Under the pieces are notes generated by a model. That model searched no databases. It was not told where the DNA came from and saw only the letters and a program-made list of their open reading frames with translations. From positions 123,605,943-123,669,942 of the forward strand of contig OZ020588.1 in NCBI GenBank assembly GCA_963971535.1: a stretch of DNA of 64,000 nt. The letters are read 5' to 3'. Positions 1 through 10,908 of this stretch are shown here, one piece after another. A program made the translations under genes and the position numbers. The stretch is from Notolepis coatsorum. Taxonomy: Eukaryota > Chordata > Actinopteri > Aulopiformes > Paralepididae. Position 1 is the stretch's first letter; each line of letters opens with the position of its first letter.

Positions 1-39
1 CCGTGTTTTCAGATAGTTTAGTCAATTAGCACCGGGAGC

Positions 40-711
40 ATATGGTGCGAGTTGTCTACTGCACTGCCGCCATCTTGAAGTCCAGAGAAATTAGTTTTGA
101 CTTGTATTTCTCTCTTCACAAGCTCCACACTGCATCTATTTCTCTGGTCCGTCCACGGCGCACCGGTCATGAGGGAGAACAACCTCTCTACGAACGCATT
201 CGTGACAGGGATGCTCAGGAAGAATGAAGCCAGCTGGGTCAGGTTGGGGGGTCTGGATGTCCTTCAACAGCAGCCCCCACTTCACTCCAACAGTCGCCTC
301 TATCTCCACCACTTCCTTCTGACGTGGAACGATTAAACAAAACTCCTCATAGAGCGCATCCATGTCTAACATGCCGTTGATCTTAAGGGCTTCAGCTGTA
401 GCGCGCAGGTCAGTGAAGCTGACGTTTCTCTTTAGAGACATGACAGAAAGAGCCTTGAGATAATTATCATCTGAGAAATCGAACCACTTCTCGAGGTAGA
501 CAATGGCAGACCTGTAGAACGATGTGAAGTCTGCTCTTGTCTTTGTCGCTCTCGCATCTGGGAAGTGGCGGAGAAGGACACTGGCCTCTGTTCCAAAGAA
601 GGAATCCGTGAGCCTTTGCTGGAGTTTCCCACGCAGGGTAGAGAGGATGGGGTAGACCTCGCATACAGTCACATCATCCCCCAATAACCAATAACCAATA
701 GCAGCTTGCAT
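40..711 (-). pseudogene. hAT-type transposase, C-terminal half, frameshifted
   Basis: Remnant of a hAT-superfamily DNA transposase, of the KIAA1586/ZNF862-like kind common in fish. The main frame runs from an ATG at 711 down to about 230 and holds the region before the dimerisation domain (motifs STLRGKLQQRL and FPDARATKTRADF). Near 225-235 the frame is lost. A second frame then carries the hATC signature NAFVERLFS followed by WTDQRNRC, ending near 40. The zinc finger and the first catalytic regions are missing: only about 300 bases lie between the frame and the presumed transposon end at 1015. The element is therefore internally deleted as well as frameshifted. The family call rests on the hATC motif; the subgroup is less certain. 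Confidence 0.75.
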
Positions 712-1015
712 ATTGAGCGACCGGAAATAAACAGCTCCGCCAGGTACTATATAATGCGCTCCTGCTGGTTAGACTATAGGCTATGTTACATAACGTTACG
801 TATGTAGTACTTGCGGTGCGTGCATTAGTGCATGTTTTGGGGATTAATTAGAGGACAAAAACAATAATTATTAATAATAATAATAATTGTTTATTGAAAT
901 GAGGGACACTTATTGAAATGCGGGACATTGATCTTCTCTTGCGGCATGCGGGACAGAGGGCTGAAATGCGGGACTGTCCCGCACAAATCGGGACGTTTGG
1001 CCAGTCTAATCACTG
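712..1015 (-). mobile_element. 5' terminal region of the hAT-like element
   Basis: Noncoding end of the element carrying the transposase remnant at 40-711. On the minus strand it appears to start at about 1015 with CAGTGATTAGACTGGCC and then has several spaced copies of GTCCCGCAT, a pattern typical of this group of fish hAT elements. Bases 870-890 are an AT-rich stretch of ATT/AAT repeats. The exact end is inferred, because the other terminus lies outside the window and no target duplication can be checked. Confidence 0.45.
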
Positions 1016-1322
1016 AACGTGCAGCACTAGGACCCAGGAGTACCCTGGTCAGGTATTGAAGAGTATGTAGAGGAAGTATCACGCAAGTGAGACTTGACTG
1101 CGCGTGTGTTGCCGTCTGTTGAATTGAAGCACGATTCATTAGCAGAGCCAAGTTATTCGTGCTGCCCCACGCTTTTAAGGTATGAGCAGGCTAAACACCT
1201 TTTTTGTTGGTAAATCTATTCCATAATTTCCGACCTACAACTCTTATATGTTGTGTAGACGTACTTGATGTGGTGGGCGCTAACGTTACATTTAAATTAT
1301 GTGTTTGTTCCTAATGTGTGAT
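1016..1322. other. Unassigned noncoding stretch
   Basis: No convincing coding frame, RNA gene or repeat is visible. The stretch separates the hAT end from the hairpin that follows. Confidence 0.4.
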
Positions 1323-1449
1323 CAGTATATTGCGGTATGTGATGATGACACAAGGGTAATAATTATTTGTATTTTCAGGCTGTATAGGCGCCGATACAGC
1401 CTGAAAATACAAATAATTATTACCCTTGTGTCATAATTGCAATATACTG
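1323..1449. repeat. Near-perfect hairpin palindrome
   Basis: Bases 1345-1385 and 1394-1434 are perfect 41-nt reverse complements. The 8 bases between them contain the palindrome GGCGCC, so 1345-1434 is essentially one 90-nt palindrome with a single mismatch. The pairing extends imperfectly outward to about 1323 and 1449 (CAGTATATTGC against GCAATATACTG). It could be a fold-back MITE or a cruciform-type inverted duplication. Confidence 0.9.
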
Positions 1450-1937
1450 AGTACACACGTTACACTATATGTTATGCATGTATTTAATTTAATAATAAAA
1501 TTACATTTATCTATAGTCCTAATTCTCTCACTGTTTGATGTCACAAAGAAGCTGTCTACAACATTTGTAACAGGTGATAAAAAAGTCAACAAATAATGAA
1601 CTGTATTAGACATTTGTTAAGGATGAATAGGCTTCACTTCAGATTAGGGCACACAATAGCATCTGCAAACGATTTATAGATGTTTTATGAATGTCTTAAC
1701 AAATCATTTGTTGAACATGAACAAATAAATGGAGGTACAGTATAAGAATTTTTTCATATCCATTTTTATAAATGTTATACAAATATAGTTATAAATGATT
1801 TAATAATAATTATGAATGTATATAAATTATTTGTTCATGATTAGTTCATTATCTACAAATACCTTATAAAGGTCTTATAAGTGAGTGTTATTATAAAGTG
1901 TTACAGAATAATTTTAACAATTAATAATATTATCCTC
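1450..1937. other. AT-rich noncoding stretch, probable MITE debris
   Basis: Very AT-rich, with no credible coding frame. The stretch around 1860-1910 (CTTATAAGTGAGTGTTATTATAAAGTGTTAC) resembles ends of non-autonomous DNA elements found in fish, but no matching second end is seen. Confidence 0.35.
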
Positions 1938-2951
1938 TTAATTCAATGGCCGCCAACAACGATTATATACGTGTTTGGCCGACAACCGTTGAACGCCAAC
2001 CACGTTATTTGATCGTTATTTCTTTTATTCAATATTTCTATTCATTACAGGCACACAGACTCTGGGTTAACATGGGGAATCATCCTGAGAATGCCAAAGT
2101 GCAATACCGGCCGCATCCAGCTAGACGGCGGTATCGAGCACCCTCTATAACCTTGTATCTTGGCCTGTGGGATGGCCAAATGTCTCAGGTTTCATCTTTC
2201 CTTGTCGGGCGAGGCGACCGGTTCTCCCGGTTTCATTGAAGCGCGTCAAATATCCCTGATCCATATGTCGACCAAATGGACAATTGGATGTACCAGATGG
2301 CGATCAAACAATTGGAATATTATTTTTGGAATACTCCCGATCATAGGTAAGCACGATCTGACGTAAATTTTAGCTTGATCCTGCAATGCTTTTATACCGA
2401 TCGGCTGATAAGCGTTTTTAGAAACTGCAACGTCTATAGTGGAATTGATGTATATGGCTATAACTCAGCATTTCGTGAATTACCCTAGACCGCTCTAAAA
2501 CCATACTTATATTCACCACGGTATAACATGGGAACGTATGGATGGAACATTTTATAATTTTATTATTTTTGGAATACTCCCGATCATAGGTAAGCACGAT
2601 CTGACGTAAATTTTAGCTTGATCCTGCAATGCTTTTATACCGATCGGCTGATACGCGTTTTTTAGAAACTGCAACGTCTATAGTGGAATTGATGTATACG
2701 GCTATAACTCAGCATTTCGGGAATTACCCTAGACCGCGCTAAAACCATACTTATATTCACCACGGTATAACATGGGAACGTATGGATGGAACATTTTATA
2801 ATTTTTCACATATTGACTGATAGATAGGTGATGTCAAATGGGTCATAGTATTGTATCCATAGCTAGGATATAGTTGCATGCATTCCTATCTTTTAAAGCA
2901 TGGCAGTGCTAGAGTAGGGCTCCGTCTAATTCCCGGCGGCCAATGAGTTAA
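1938..2951. mobile_element. TTAA-bounded non-autonomous DNA element
   Basis: A TTAA at 1938-1941 is followed by ATTCAATGGCCGCCAACAACG. At the other end the minus strand reads TTAACTCATTGGCCGCC from 2951. These are matching inverted ends next to a TTAA duplication, as in piggyBac or Kolobok-type transposons. Similar ends occur at 19918, 20893 and 21605, and the interior resembles 20160-20450. A short open frame (1946-2239) does not resemble a transposase, so the copy is probably non-autonomous. The superfamily is inferred from the TTAA target only. Confidence 0.5.
2319..2805. repeat. 243-bp tandem duplication (2 copies)
   Basis: Copy 1 is 2319-2561 and copy 2 is 2562-2805. Both begin ATTATTTTTGGAATACTCCC and end GGAACATTTTATAATTT. 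They differ at a handful of positions only (for example CATTTCGTG against CATTTCGGG, and one extra T in copy 2). The duplication lies inside the TTAA-bounded element. Confidence 0.92.
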
Positions 2952-4220
2952 CCTCTTAAGCCCGGAGCCTATATTCTGAAAATCCGCCTAAAATACATAC
3001 CTAGGTAAATGGAATATTGCTCCACTTCTACAAGGGCCATTTGCATATTTTTGGTATCTAGGGACATCTATGGACCTCAGTGAATGTATTCCCAGTGTCA
3101 GAAATATTGTGTCTATTACTAGGCTTGCTTAAATTGTGATGAAACAAAGGAGGATATGAATTATTATTTTTCTTTGCATCTTTGACAGTGAATAACATGC
3201 TAATAATGACCAAACATTGAAAACTGATCTCGTTCAGTACCTTCTTGAGATCATGTGTACAAAAAATCTAAGGAAATGAATAAAGGGAAGATGATTAAAC
3301 AGAAGGTTCTGTAGATACAGTACTGAATTATCCCATCCGGACCAATGCAATTTGAAATATTATTATAGAATATAGAATAGCAGGCTTATAAATTACCTTA
3401 TTATAGCCAATTCGCACATTTATATATACATATATTATCTTTCAAATGCCCAAGTTCAATTTGGATTTAGTATCACCAGGTGTGCATAAGAACAGAAAAT
3501 GAAATCTACTGTAAATACAGTAGCTTTTTTTATTTTGGTTAGGGTGCAACCGTTTTGAAAATTTCAGATCTAATTGTTGCTACACGCTAACAATAGGGAA
3601 GAGAAACTAACTATGTTTCAATATTTGTCATAAACGTTACCTTTTGTGGTAGAATTATCCCGAAAAATAGCAGTTATTGAAATTATTCATAAAGTACTAT
3701 GAACCCAATAGAATCTTCCAGGACGTGTAGTTTTAAAAAGTTTCAACGCAGAACCAGACCTGTGGAAGTCCGCTACAAAATGGCAGCAAAAAAACTACAA
3801 TTCCCATTCCACCGGTTTTACAAAATGGTTGCCTCTTGTGAATTAACATTGACATTTCGAGAAGGAAAATCTATCTAATAACACTTTAACCTATTCCTAA
3901 ACTAACGTATTGATGATAATATACATTCTAAATGCTGTTGTGACATGTTTATGATGTTTATACTTTAATACGTTTGAAATAAAAATCGCTAGTTTTATAG
4001 AACAGTCTGGAAAATATTGATTTATGACCAGATGTCATTTCGGGACGGGTGGAAGAGGTTACATTAATGTAATAAAGCTAATATTTTTTATTTAAAGCTA
4101 GATTGTCTTATTTTGTAGTTCAATTTGCAGTTTATAGTTTTAGTTTTAATGTCTTATTGTTTTAGTGTATCATGTTTCTTTTATTTATCAAAATATGAAA
4201 TATTACTCATTCAATCTGCA
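2952..4220. mobile_element. AT-rich hAT-like repeat debris
   Basis: No intact gene. Two blocks match the interior of the hAT element at 4833-5503: 3019-3135 pairs with 4990-5085 (shared TTGGTATCTAGGGACAT and GTGTCAGAAATA), and 3545-3690 pairs with 5097-5215. A short block near 4025-4050 (TATGACCAGATG, then CATTTCGG) recurs near 55905. This is probably an older, longer relative of the 4833 element, possibly including the exon at 4221. Confidence 0.45.
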
Positions 4221-4333
4221 GTGCAAAGATGCCTCGAAAAGAGAGAAGGCACAAATCCAAACTAAATGCACTGCGTGAGGCAGCCAAGGGCAGTGGATCC
4301 CTGACCAGCTGGATAAAAAAAGCAGTGGAAAAG
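4221..4333 (+). CDS. Putative single coding exon, basic peptide
   Basis: A plausible first coding exon rather than a full gene. A 3' splice site (TCTGCAG) ends at 4220, an ATG follows at 4229, and the frame encodes about 35 residues (MPRKERRHKSK..., very basic, then SLTSWIKKA) up to a consensus 5' splice site, AAAAG/GTAAGA, at 4333/4334. I do not recognise the protein. The neighbours are hAT-like repeats, so the exon may belong to a decayed transposase. No partner exon could be identified. Confidence 0.3.
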
Positions 4334-4824
4334 GTAAGAATGAACACATGTACACTGCATTCAATTATGGAACAAAAGCACAATATTGCATTGCAGAAAA
4401 ACATTGCATTGTGATTTATTACTTCCTTAACATCATTACTTTGGGTAGGTTTATTATAGATTATTGATTGATTATAGGTGCTAGAGTTGATTATCAGTAA
4501 TATGGTTAATCAATTAATAGAATAATGCTGTAATAACAAGGTGCGCTTTGTTCCTAGATGGAGAGCCAGTGGAAAGGGAGAGAGTAACCTCGTTCCCAGT
4601 TTTATCTCCTCTGTGAGATAAAGACTGGTAAAGAACTACGGCCGAAAGTGTGAATTTCCGGTGTATGTACTTCCCTTGGAAGCTGCCTCCGAACGGACCA
4701 AACTTTTCCCAAATCCTGTCGGCAAACAAGCTAGAACGTCCCGGTCATGTAGTAAATTCTTCAGGCAAAGCCGTTGCAGTGCACTTCACACGTTTCTATA
4801 ATTGTTTTGTCAAAACCGGAAAGC
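4334..4824. other. Unassigned noncoding stretch
   Basis: No coding frame I can support. It is the target sequence into which the hAT element at 4833 inserted. Confidence 0.35.
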
Positions 4825-4832
4825 CTGTAGCC

Positions 4833-5503
4833 CATGGGTGGCCAACCCGCGGCTCGCGAGCCGCATGCGGCTCTTTGCCCGTCAATGTGCGGCTCTTCCA
4901 CCCATAAAAAAAAAAACGTTAACTTTTTTCTTTTCTTTTTTTTTTACTCATTCCATAAGGCCGTAGAATAAACATTTACATTTTTTTTTTAAATGGTCCA
5001 TTTGCATGTTCTTGGTATCTGAATCTAGGGACATATGGATCAGTGTCAGAAATAGTGTGTCTGTTACTAGGCTTGAGTAAATTCATCGTATTGCAACACC
5101 GTTTTTTGCAAGACGTTCACAGAAAGGTAGAGAAACTACTACTGCATTCTGTTTTATGGCAATAACGTTCAGGTTTGTGGGAGATAATCCCAAAAAATAA
5201 GACCAACAGCACCATTTGACTATACATGTGCTTAAAAATGTTTAAATAAACATTATTTTTTTAAATGGCTAAAAGTGATTTTGTAATTTTGCAACCGTGG
5301 GTCTCACAGGGTACTTTTAACCCTGTGAGGCCCAAATAAAAAAGACATTAGCAACTTCAGAGGCCAGAGGGTGAGACCTATAAACACATGAAGGGTGTCG
5401 TGACTGAAAAAAAAGGTTGAGAAACGCTGGTATATGGTGTGGCTCTTTGTGGTACCACAGTAATTTTTGTGGCTCTTAGTCTCTGACTGGTTGGCCACCC
5501 CTG
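4833..5503. mobile_element. Non-autonomous hAT element with 8-bp target duplication
   Basis: The element begins CATGGGTGGCCAACC (4833) and ends GGTTGGCCACCCCTG (5503), so the termini are inverted repeats. It is flanked by the 8-bp direct repeat CTGTAGCC at 4825-4832 and 5504-5511, the hallmark of hAT insertion. The interior contains the GCGGCTCGCGAGCCGCATGC-type GC palindrome near the left end and no transposase. Its middle part shares sequence with 3019-3690. Confidence 0.9.
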
Positions 5504-5654
5504 CTGTAGCCGGTACTTCTTGTACTTCCGTTTTCAGACATTAGGAGGCAGAGCTTTACCAGCCTAGGGAGAGAGAGGTAGATGTCCAGCCCAGTGGCGG
5601 CGCGTATCAGACCCGGGCCGGGGGGCGGGGCCACATGACCGGGCCCTTTAAAAA

Positions 5655-5887
5655 GGTCTGACATTGACCAAACTTGATATGCATGACCTTGGTGGGCTCT
5701 AGGTCAACTCCTGAAAAGGGGGTCAATGTCAGACTTTGCAATCAAAAGTTAGGGGGCTAATAACCCTTGCCATAATTTCAGTGCGCCCCCTAACCTTTGA
5801 TTGCAAGGTCTGACATTGACCCCCTTTTCAGGAGTTGACCTAGAGCCCACCAAGGTCATGCATATCAAGTTTGGTCAATGTCAGACC
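5655..5887. repeat. 233-bp fold-back (inverted repeat)
   Basis: Arms 5655-5757 and 5785-5887 are 103-nt reverse complements with about two mismatches, separated by a 27-nt loop (5758-5784). Outer bases are GGTCTGACATTGACC and GGTCAATGTCAGACC. It is probably a hairpin MITE nested in the 5592-6713 element. Confidence 0.92.
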
Positions 5888-6219
5888 TTGCAATACACTG
5901 TAAGGCACTGTAAGGCTACTGTCCTGCCTCACTTCCAGTGATGAAGCTAAGCTATGCTAACGGAGCGTCTATTCCCAAAGCTAAAATGCACGCACAGAGA
6001 CAAAAAAGGTATGCATCTTCTTGTCTAACTCCAGGGAAGATGTTAAATAAGCTAATTTCCAAAAAAAAGTGGAGTTCCCCTTTAACCAACTTTGAAAGAG
6101 TGCCTAAACTTAACCGTCGAAAGAACTTGCAGTCACGCTCTAAGACAAATAGCTGCATCTCAGTCACAACAACACAACTATCTCTACCACCAACCTAGAA
6201 TAAGCTAGAATTGGAACAT

Positions 6220-6655
6220 AGAAAGTGGATTCGGCCAATCAGAGATCGTCTCCGCGAAATGCTGCTACGAAAAAAAAAACTGACGTCGGCCAATCAGAGA
6301 GCGTCTCCGCGAAATGCGGCTACAGAAATTCTTGATGCTGCTGCCTAGACCGCTTCAAATCGCGCCCGGATTCCAACATAATAGTCATATTTCAACGCAC
6401 AACGCGTTACGCACTGATTGGCTGCGACGGATACAGCGATCAAACAGTGACGCGCACTCAGAGCGCTATTGCGTCTAGCCCGGGCCGAGAAATACAAAAA
6501 AATAAGTGAGTCACTTCCTGTTCAGGAAAACTAGTATTTTTTATTTTATATATTAACGTTATATTGTGCATTGGAAACACAAACATACTTAAAATGAGTA
6601 AATATTATTCATTTTAAACATGTTTATATTATTTATAGGGCTATACAATTTCTTC
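6220..6655. repeat. Dispersed repeat, copy A (partner 32703-33147)
   Basis: Starts in GGCCAATCAGAGA...CGTCTCCGCGAAATGC and ends in the AT-rich run TTTATATTATTTATAGGGCTATA. It matches 32703-33147 in the same orientation almost throughout, with one extra partial duplication of the GGCCAATCAGAG block here (6233 and 6289). No coding content. Confidence 0.85.
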
Positions 6656-6713
6656 TTCTCTGATTTAACAGGTGGGTCGGCGCCCTAGCGCCCCCGGTGG
6701 CGAGCCGCCACTG

Positions 6714-7507
6714 CATACAAGACATACAAATATACAGTACTGTGTAAGACTAGCAGAACTAGCAAAAATTTACAGAAGACCAAACATTACATAGCACATT
6801 ATTATGGCTATATCATTGTCAGAGCATGGTATACTTGTATTTATGTTCCCAGCCTTCCCAGAGACAGTCACATTTCTCTCCTCTCCCCAGGCTCCTCAAG
6901 GCCGTTCCTACCGCCGCCTCTACTGCCTCCATGAAGCCTGACGCTGCTGTGCTCTGTGCTTTGTGCCGGTTGTCGGACTATACTCAAATCAACTCGAAAT
7001 GGATCTAATCAGTGGATTGCATATTTTCGTCAAGGAAGCAGAATAAGGCTAACCCTCTCTGCCTCTGCGACATTTCAATCGGGCTACCAACTTGAAGTGG
7101 TGGACATTTGGATTATCGAAGCTTTTGGGATTGCAACAAGAAGATTTTGGATCTGTTTACCACGCACAGGACCTACCAAAATGAACTGATTAAGACACTT
7201 GGACACTTGGACAAATGCATTCAGTCATTTGGACGGAGTTGTTAAAACTCACTCCACTCAAACCAATAGAGTTATAATTCACTCTACTCAAAATCTAATT
7301 TAAATCGACGTGACTGGGGAAATGTTGCCAGTCAGTCAGCCAAAACAAATTCCTGGACGACTGCAAGGTCGAACTGAGAGCTGCTGGAGTCGAAGGCCCT
7401 CTTGGAGATAAGAGTGGCATGCGTATGGCGGTGCATTTTGACTGTTTACTGGTAATTGTACTCCAAAACACTATTTATTTCAATACAGCCATGGTAGTTG
7501 GATCTCT
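6714..7507. other. Unassigned noncoding stretch
   Basis: No supported gene. A polypyrimidine run followed by CAG (CTCCTCTCCCCAG, ending 6890) looks like a splice acceptor and is followed by a short open frame, but that frame has no recognisable domain and no donor partner. Confidence 0.3.
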
Positions 7508-7894
7508 GTGCATGTTTTGTTAAGCAGTCCTTGCATGGTGGGAGTTGAAGTGGAAGTTCACCTTGATGGTGCACTGGTATATGGAGAAGATGTTTGGAGA
7601 AGGACCCACAAGTGCCAAGCCCTGTTGGCAGAGGCTGGAAGATGGAGAGAGAAGAGGAAGCTGAACAGTTGGTGGTGGACTGGATGGAAGGCCAGCCAGC
7701 ACCCAATGTTGTCCTGGATCTACTGGCCTGTAACGGTCCAAAAACGATTTCACTCCCAAGATGTATGCGTGTTGCAAATGGCCTCATGTGACATGTGTAG
7801 ACTGGCAGACTGTGAGAACCAGGCTTCCACCTCAGAGAGTGTGGAGAGGTCTGATGAAGACATGGAAGACTTGGAAGATTATTGTGATTATTAG
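7508..7894 (+). pseudogene. Broken frame with Cys-rich CXC-like tail
   Basis: Two overlapping plus-strand frames look like parts of one former protein. The frame 7594-7791 reads ...VVDWMEGQPAPNVVLDLLAC and then SLPRCMRVANGL. After about 7788 the other frame continues DMCRLADCENQ and an acidic end (DEDMEDLEDYCDY) to the stop at 7892-7894. The spacing of Cys residues around xRCxxVANGLxCxDMC resembles CXC-type zinc-binding tails seen in some transposon and tesmin-like proteins. At least one frameshift breaks it. I cannot name the family. Confidence 0.35.
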
Positions 7895-7933
7895 GTTATT
7901 AACATTATGTAAAGCAAAAGTATGGTAGGTTTT

Positions 7934-8631
<698 letters not shown>

Positions 8632-8640
8632 TGCTGCAGG

Positions 8641-9217
8641 TCTTTCTGACCACTCACCTGTTGTGTTTACCTTAATAGCCCCGTGCCTACATAAGAATGA
8701 CCATGCCCCTGCACGCTACTCGCGCACTTTGGGCCCCCTGACTGCTGTGCTTTTTTCTGATGCTTTTAACGGTTCCCCACTTCACGCCTTTGGCGCAAAC
8801 TGTGTTTTTAATATAGATGATTTAATTTCAATGTTTGACTCGACCTGCAAAAATATTTTAGACTCTGTTGCACCTCTCAGGTCCAAACGCAGCAAAACAC
8901 TCCAAACACCATGGCTAAATGACACCATGCATGCTCTCAGACGCACATGTAGGCGTGCGGAGAGAAAGTGGAATAAGGATAAGCTCCACGTCTCCCTCAA
9001 AATCCTACGTGACTGCCTATCTGCATATCAAAATGCTGTCAAAACTGCTAAATGCGAATACATCTCCAATTTGATCTCTATAAATTGCCACAAGCCCCAG
9101 ATTCTTTTTAAAATTCTTAACTCCCTCATTAACCCCCGTGATGTCTCCCCAGTTGTGCCATCATCTGCTCTCTGTGAAAGTTTTTTAAAGTTTTTTATTG
9201 ATAAAATCTCTGCTCTC
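8641..9217 (+). pseudogene. L2 LINE ORF2, endonuclease end and linker
   Basis: The frame opens with SDHSPVVFTL, the terminal SDH motif of an apurinic-type endonuclease, followed by the linker to the reverse transcriptase (TPWLNDTMHALRRTCRRAER and ILFKILNSLINP). It breaks off at about [10 protein letters not shown] (9217). The first half of the RT domain that should follow, including the fingers and the first catalytic Asp motif, is absent. The next bases encode the middle of the RT in another frame. Confidence 0.8.
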
Positions 9218-10133
9218 AGACCAGTTCTCATTACAGCTTGGAGAATTCTTCTCTTCAGCGGCCCCACTTACCTGTGGGGTGCCCCAGGGGTCGATACTGG
9301 GCCCCATCCTCTTTTTATTATATATGTTGCCCTTAGGCTCAATCATTGCAAAGCACAACATGTCCTTCCATTGTTTTGCCGACGATGTGCAGATATATCT
9401 ACACTTACAAGCAAAAGGCAAGGTCACATTACAACCACTGCTAGATTGCCTGGCTGATATTAAATTATGGATGAGTTCAAACTTTCTCAACTTAAATGAG
9501 CGCAAAACAGAGATCATTTTATTTAGTAATGATTCACTTGACCCTACAGCCATTGCCCTAGGCCCCCTGGGCTCAAATATCCGCTCCTCTGTCAGAAACC
9601 TCGGAGTAATCTTCGACAGACATTTTATATTTGATAAGCAGGTTAGTTCGGTGGTCAAAACTAGCTTTTTCCACCTCAGACTCCTAGCCAAGACCAAACC
9701 ATACCTCTCCCAGAAGGATCTGGAGAGGGTGATCCATGCCTTTATCTCGACCCGGCTGGATTACTGCAATGCGCTGTATATCGGCATTGACCAGTTGCTG
9801 CTTCGTCGCCTGCAACTGGTACAAAATGCGGTTGCCCGCCTGCTTTCCGGTACCAGGAAACTTGACCACATTACACCAGTTCTGGCTTCTCTCCACTGGC
9901 TCCCCGTCCGTTTCCGTATTGATTTTAAACTTTTACTGACTGTTTTTAAAGCACTACACGGGCTGGCTCCACCGTACCTAGCTGAGCTCCTACATCACCC
10001 CACCCCATCCAGAGCCTTAAGGTCTGCTGACCAGCTGCTGCTGGAGGTGTCTAGGACCAGGCTAAAAACCAGGGGAGATAGAGCCTTTGCTGCTGCTGCC
10101 CCCAGACTCTGGAACAGCCTCCCCCCCACATAA
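9218..10133 (+). pseudogene. L2 LINE ORF2, RT palm to C-terminus
   Basis: Continues in a different frame from about 9218 to the stop at 10131-10133. Motifs in order: [11 protein letters not shown] (RT region 4), FADDVQIYL (the YXDD box, near 9373), NLGVIFD, the conserved L2/CR1 block [18 protein letters not shown], and APRLWNSLP near the end. The frame is open throughout, so this half is well preserved despite the missing fingers. The protein cannot be active as it stands. Confidence 0.85.
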
Positions 10134-10440
10134 GATCAGCCCAAAGCCTGGAGGTTTTTAAATCCTTGCTCAAAACACACCTCTTCTCCCTGGCCTTTGA
10201 CCAGAGCTAGCCCAGCATCTATACATGACGTCAGCTGTCACTCTGCACTTTTTATCAAATTTTCTTGTCTCTTTTATTGCACTTTGCCCTTGCTTTCCTA
10301 TATGTACTGTACTATACCTCTTTTTCTAGTGTATTTTTATTGCATTGTATGTGTTTTTATCATGTTGTGAAGCACTTTGGTTTGGCTGTTAGTCATTTGT
10401 AAACGTGCTATACAAATAAAACTGACTTGACTTGACTTGA

Positions 10441-10908
10441 CTAAGAACCAGAGCTTTTACCTCTGAAGAGCCACTGCTCGATATACCTAAGAACACACAG
10501 AATTATCACCAAAGACACAGAGAGACACCCACCACCACAATGAGCCAAAAGAGCTAACTAAGACTGCACAAAATGGGATATATAAAGGGAGAGTGGATGT
10601 TGATTGCAGATCAGCTTCACCTGCCGTTGCACTGGGGTGAGTTGCTGATTGACCAGCTGGCTGCTGGTGCTGCAACTGGGAGACACCTGAGAATGGGATA
10701 TGTTACACAGGAGGGAGACAAAAACAGAACAACCAAAACATGCCTATATACACACACACAACAGATAACATACATAACCCCCATATATATATACACATAA
10801 GGACACCGTCCGTAACACATATGTTGTTGTTTTTTACATCTGTACTAGTCTCGGCTCTCAGACAATTGGAGAGCACCGCCAACAGCGCCACGGATAGAGA
10901 CTGAGAAC
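10441..10908. other. Right part of the L2-interrupted repeat, then unassigned
   Basis: Contains the third unit of the 46-bp repeat (10441-10487), CA-rich DNA and TATA-rich runs near 10780. On the minus strand 10785-10818 reads TGTTACGGACGGTGTCCTT, which could be an LTR start. No gene. Confidence 0.35.

Larger units (their letters stand above)
5592..6713. mobile_element. Non-autonomous DNA element, CAGTGGCGG ends
   Basis: The left end reads CAGTGGCGGCGCG (5592) and the right end, on the minus strand, CAGTGGCGGCTCGCC (from 6713). These are inverted ends of hAT type, but the flanking 8 bases do not match, so the boundaries are less sure than for the 4833 element. The interior contains a 233-bp fold-back (5655-5887), a block near 5930-6085 ending AGTGGAGTTCCCCTTTAA that may itself be another element's end, and a block (6220-6655) that recurs at 32703-33147. 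Confidence 0.5.
8632..10440 (+). mobile_element. L2-clade LINE, 5'-truncated and internally deleted
   Basis: Non-LTR retrotransposon copy. It starts in the end of the endonuclease domain, continues to the reverse transcriptase and C-terminal region, and has a 3' UTR ending with AAGCACTTTGG...GTGCTATACAAATAAA and a short TTGAC repeat tail (10423-10440). A tail of short repeats rather than poly(A) is typical of L2/CR1-group elements. It sits within the 46-bp minisatellite, units of which flank it on both sides. Confidence 0.88.

Noticed and set aside
1946..2239. 97-codon frame as a host gene
   Set aside because: It lies within a TTAA-bounded repeat, has no recognisable domain, and related repeat copies do not keep the frame open.
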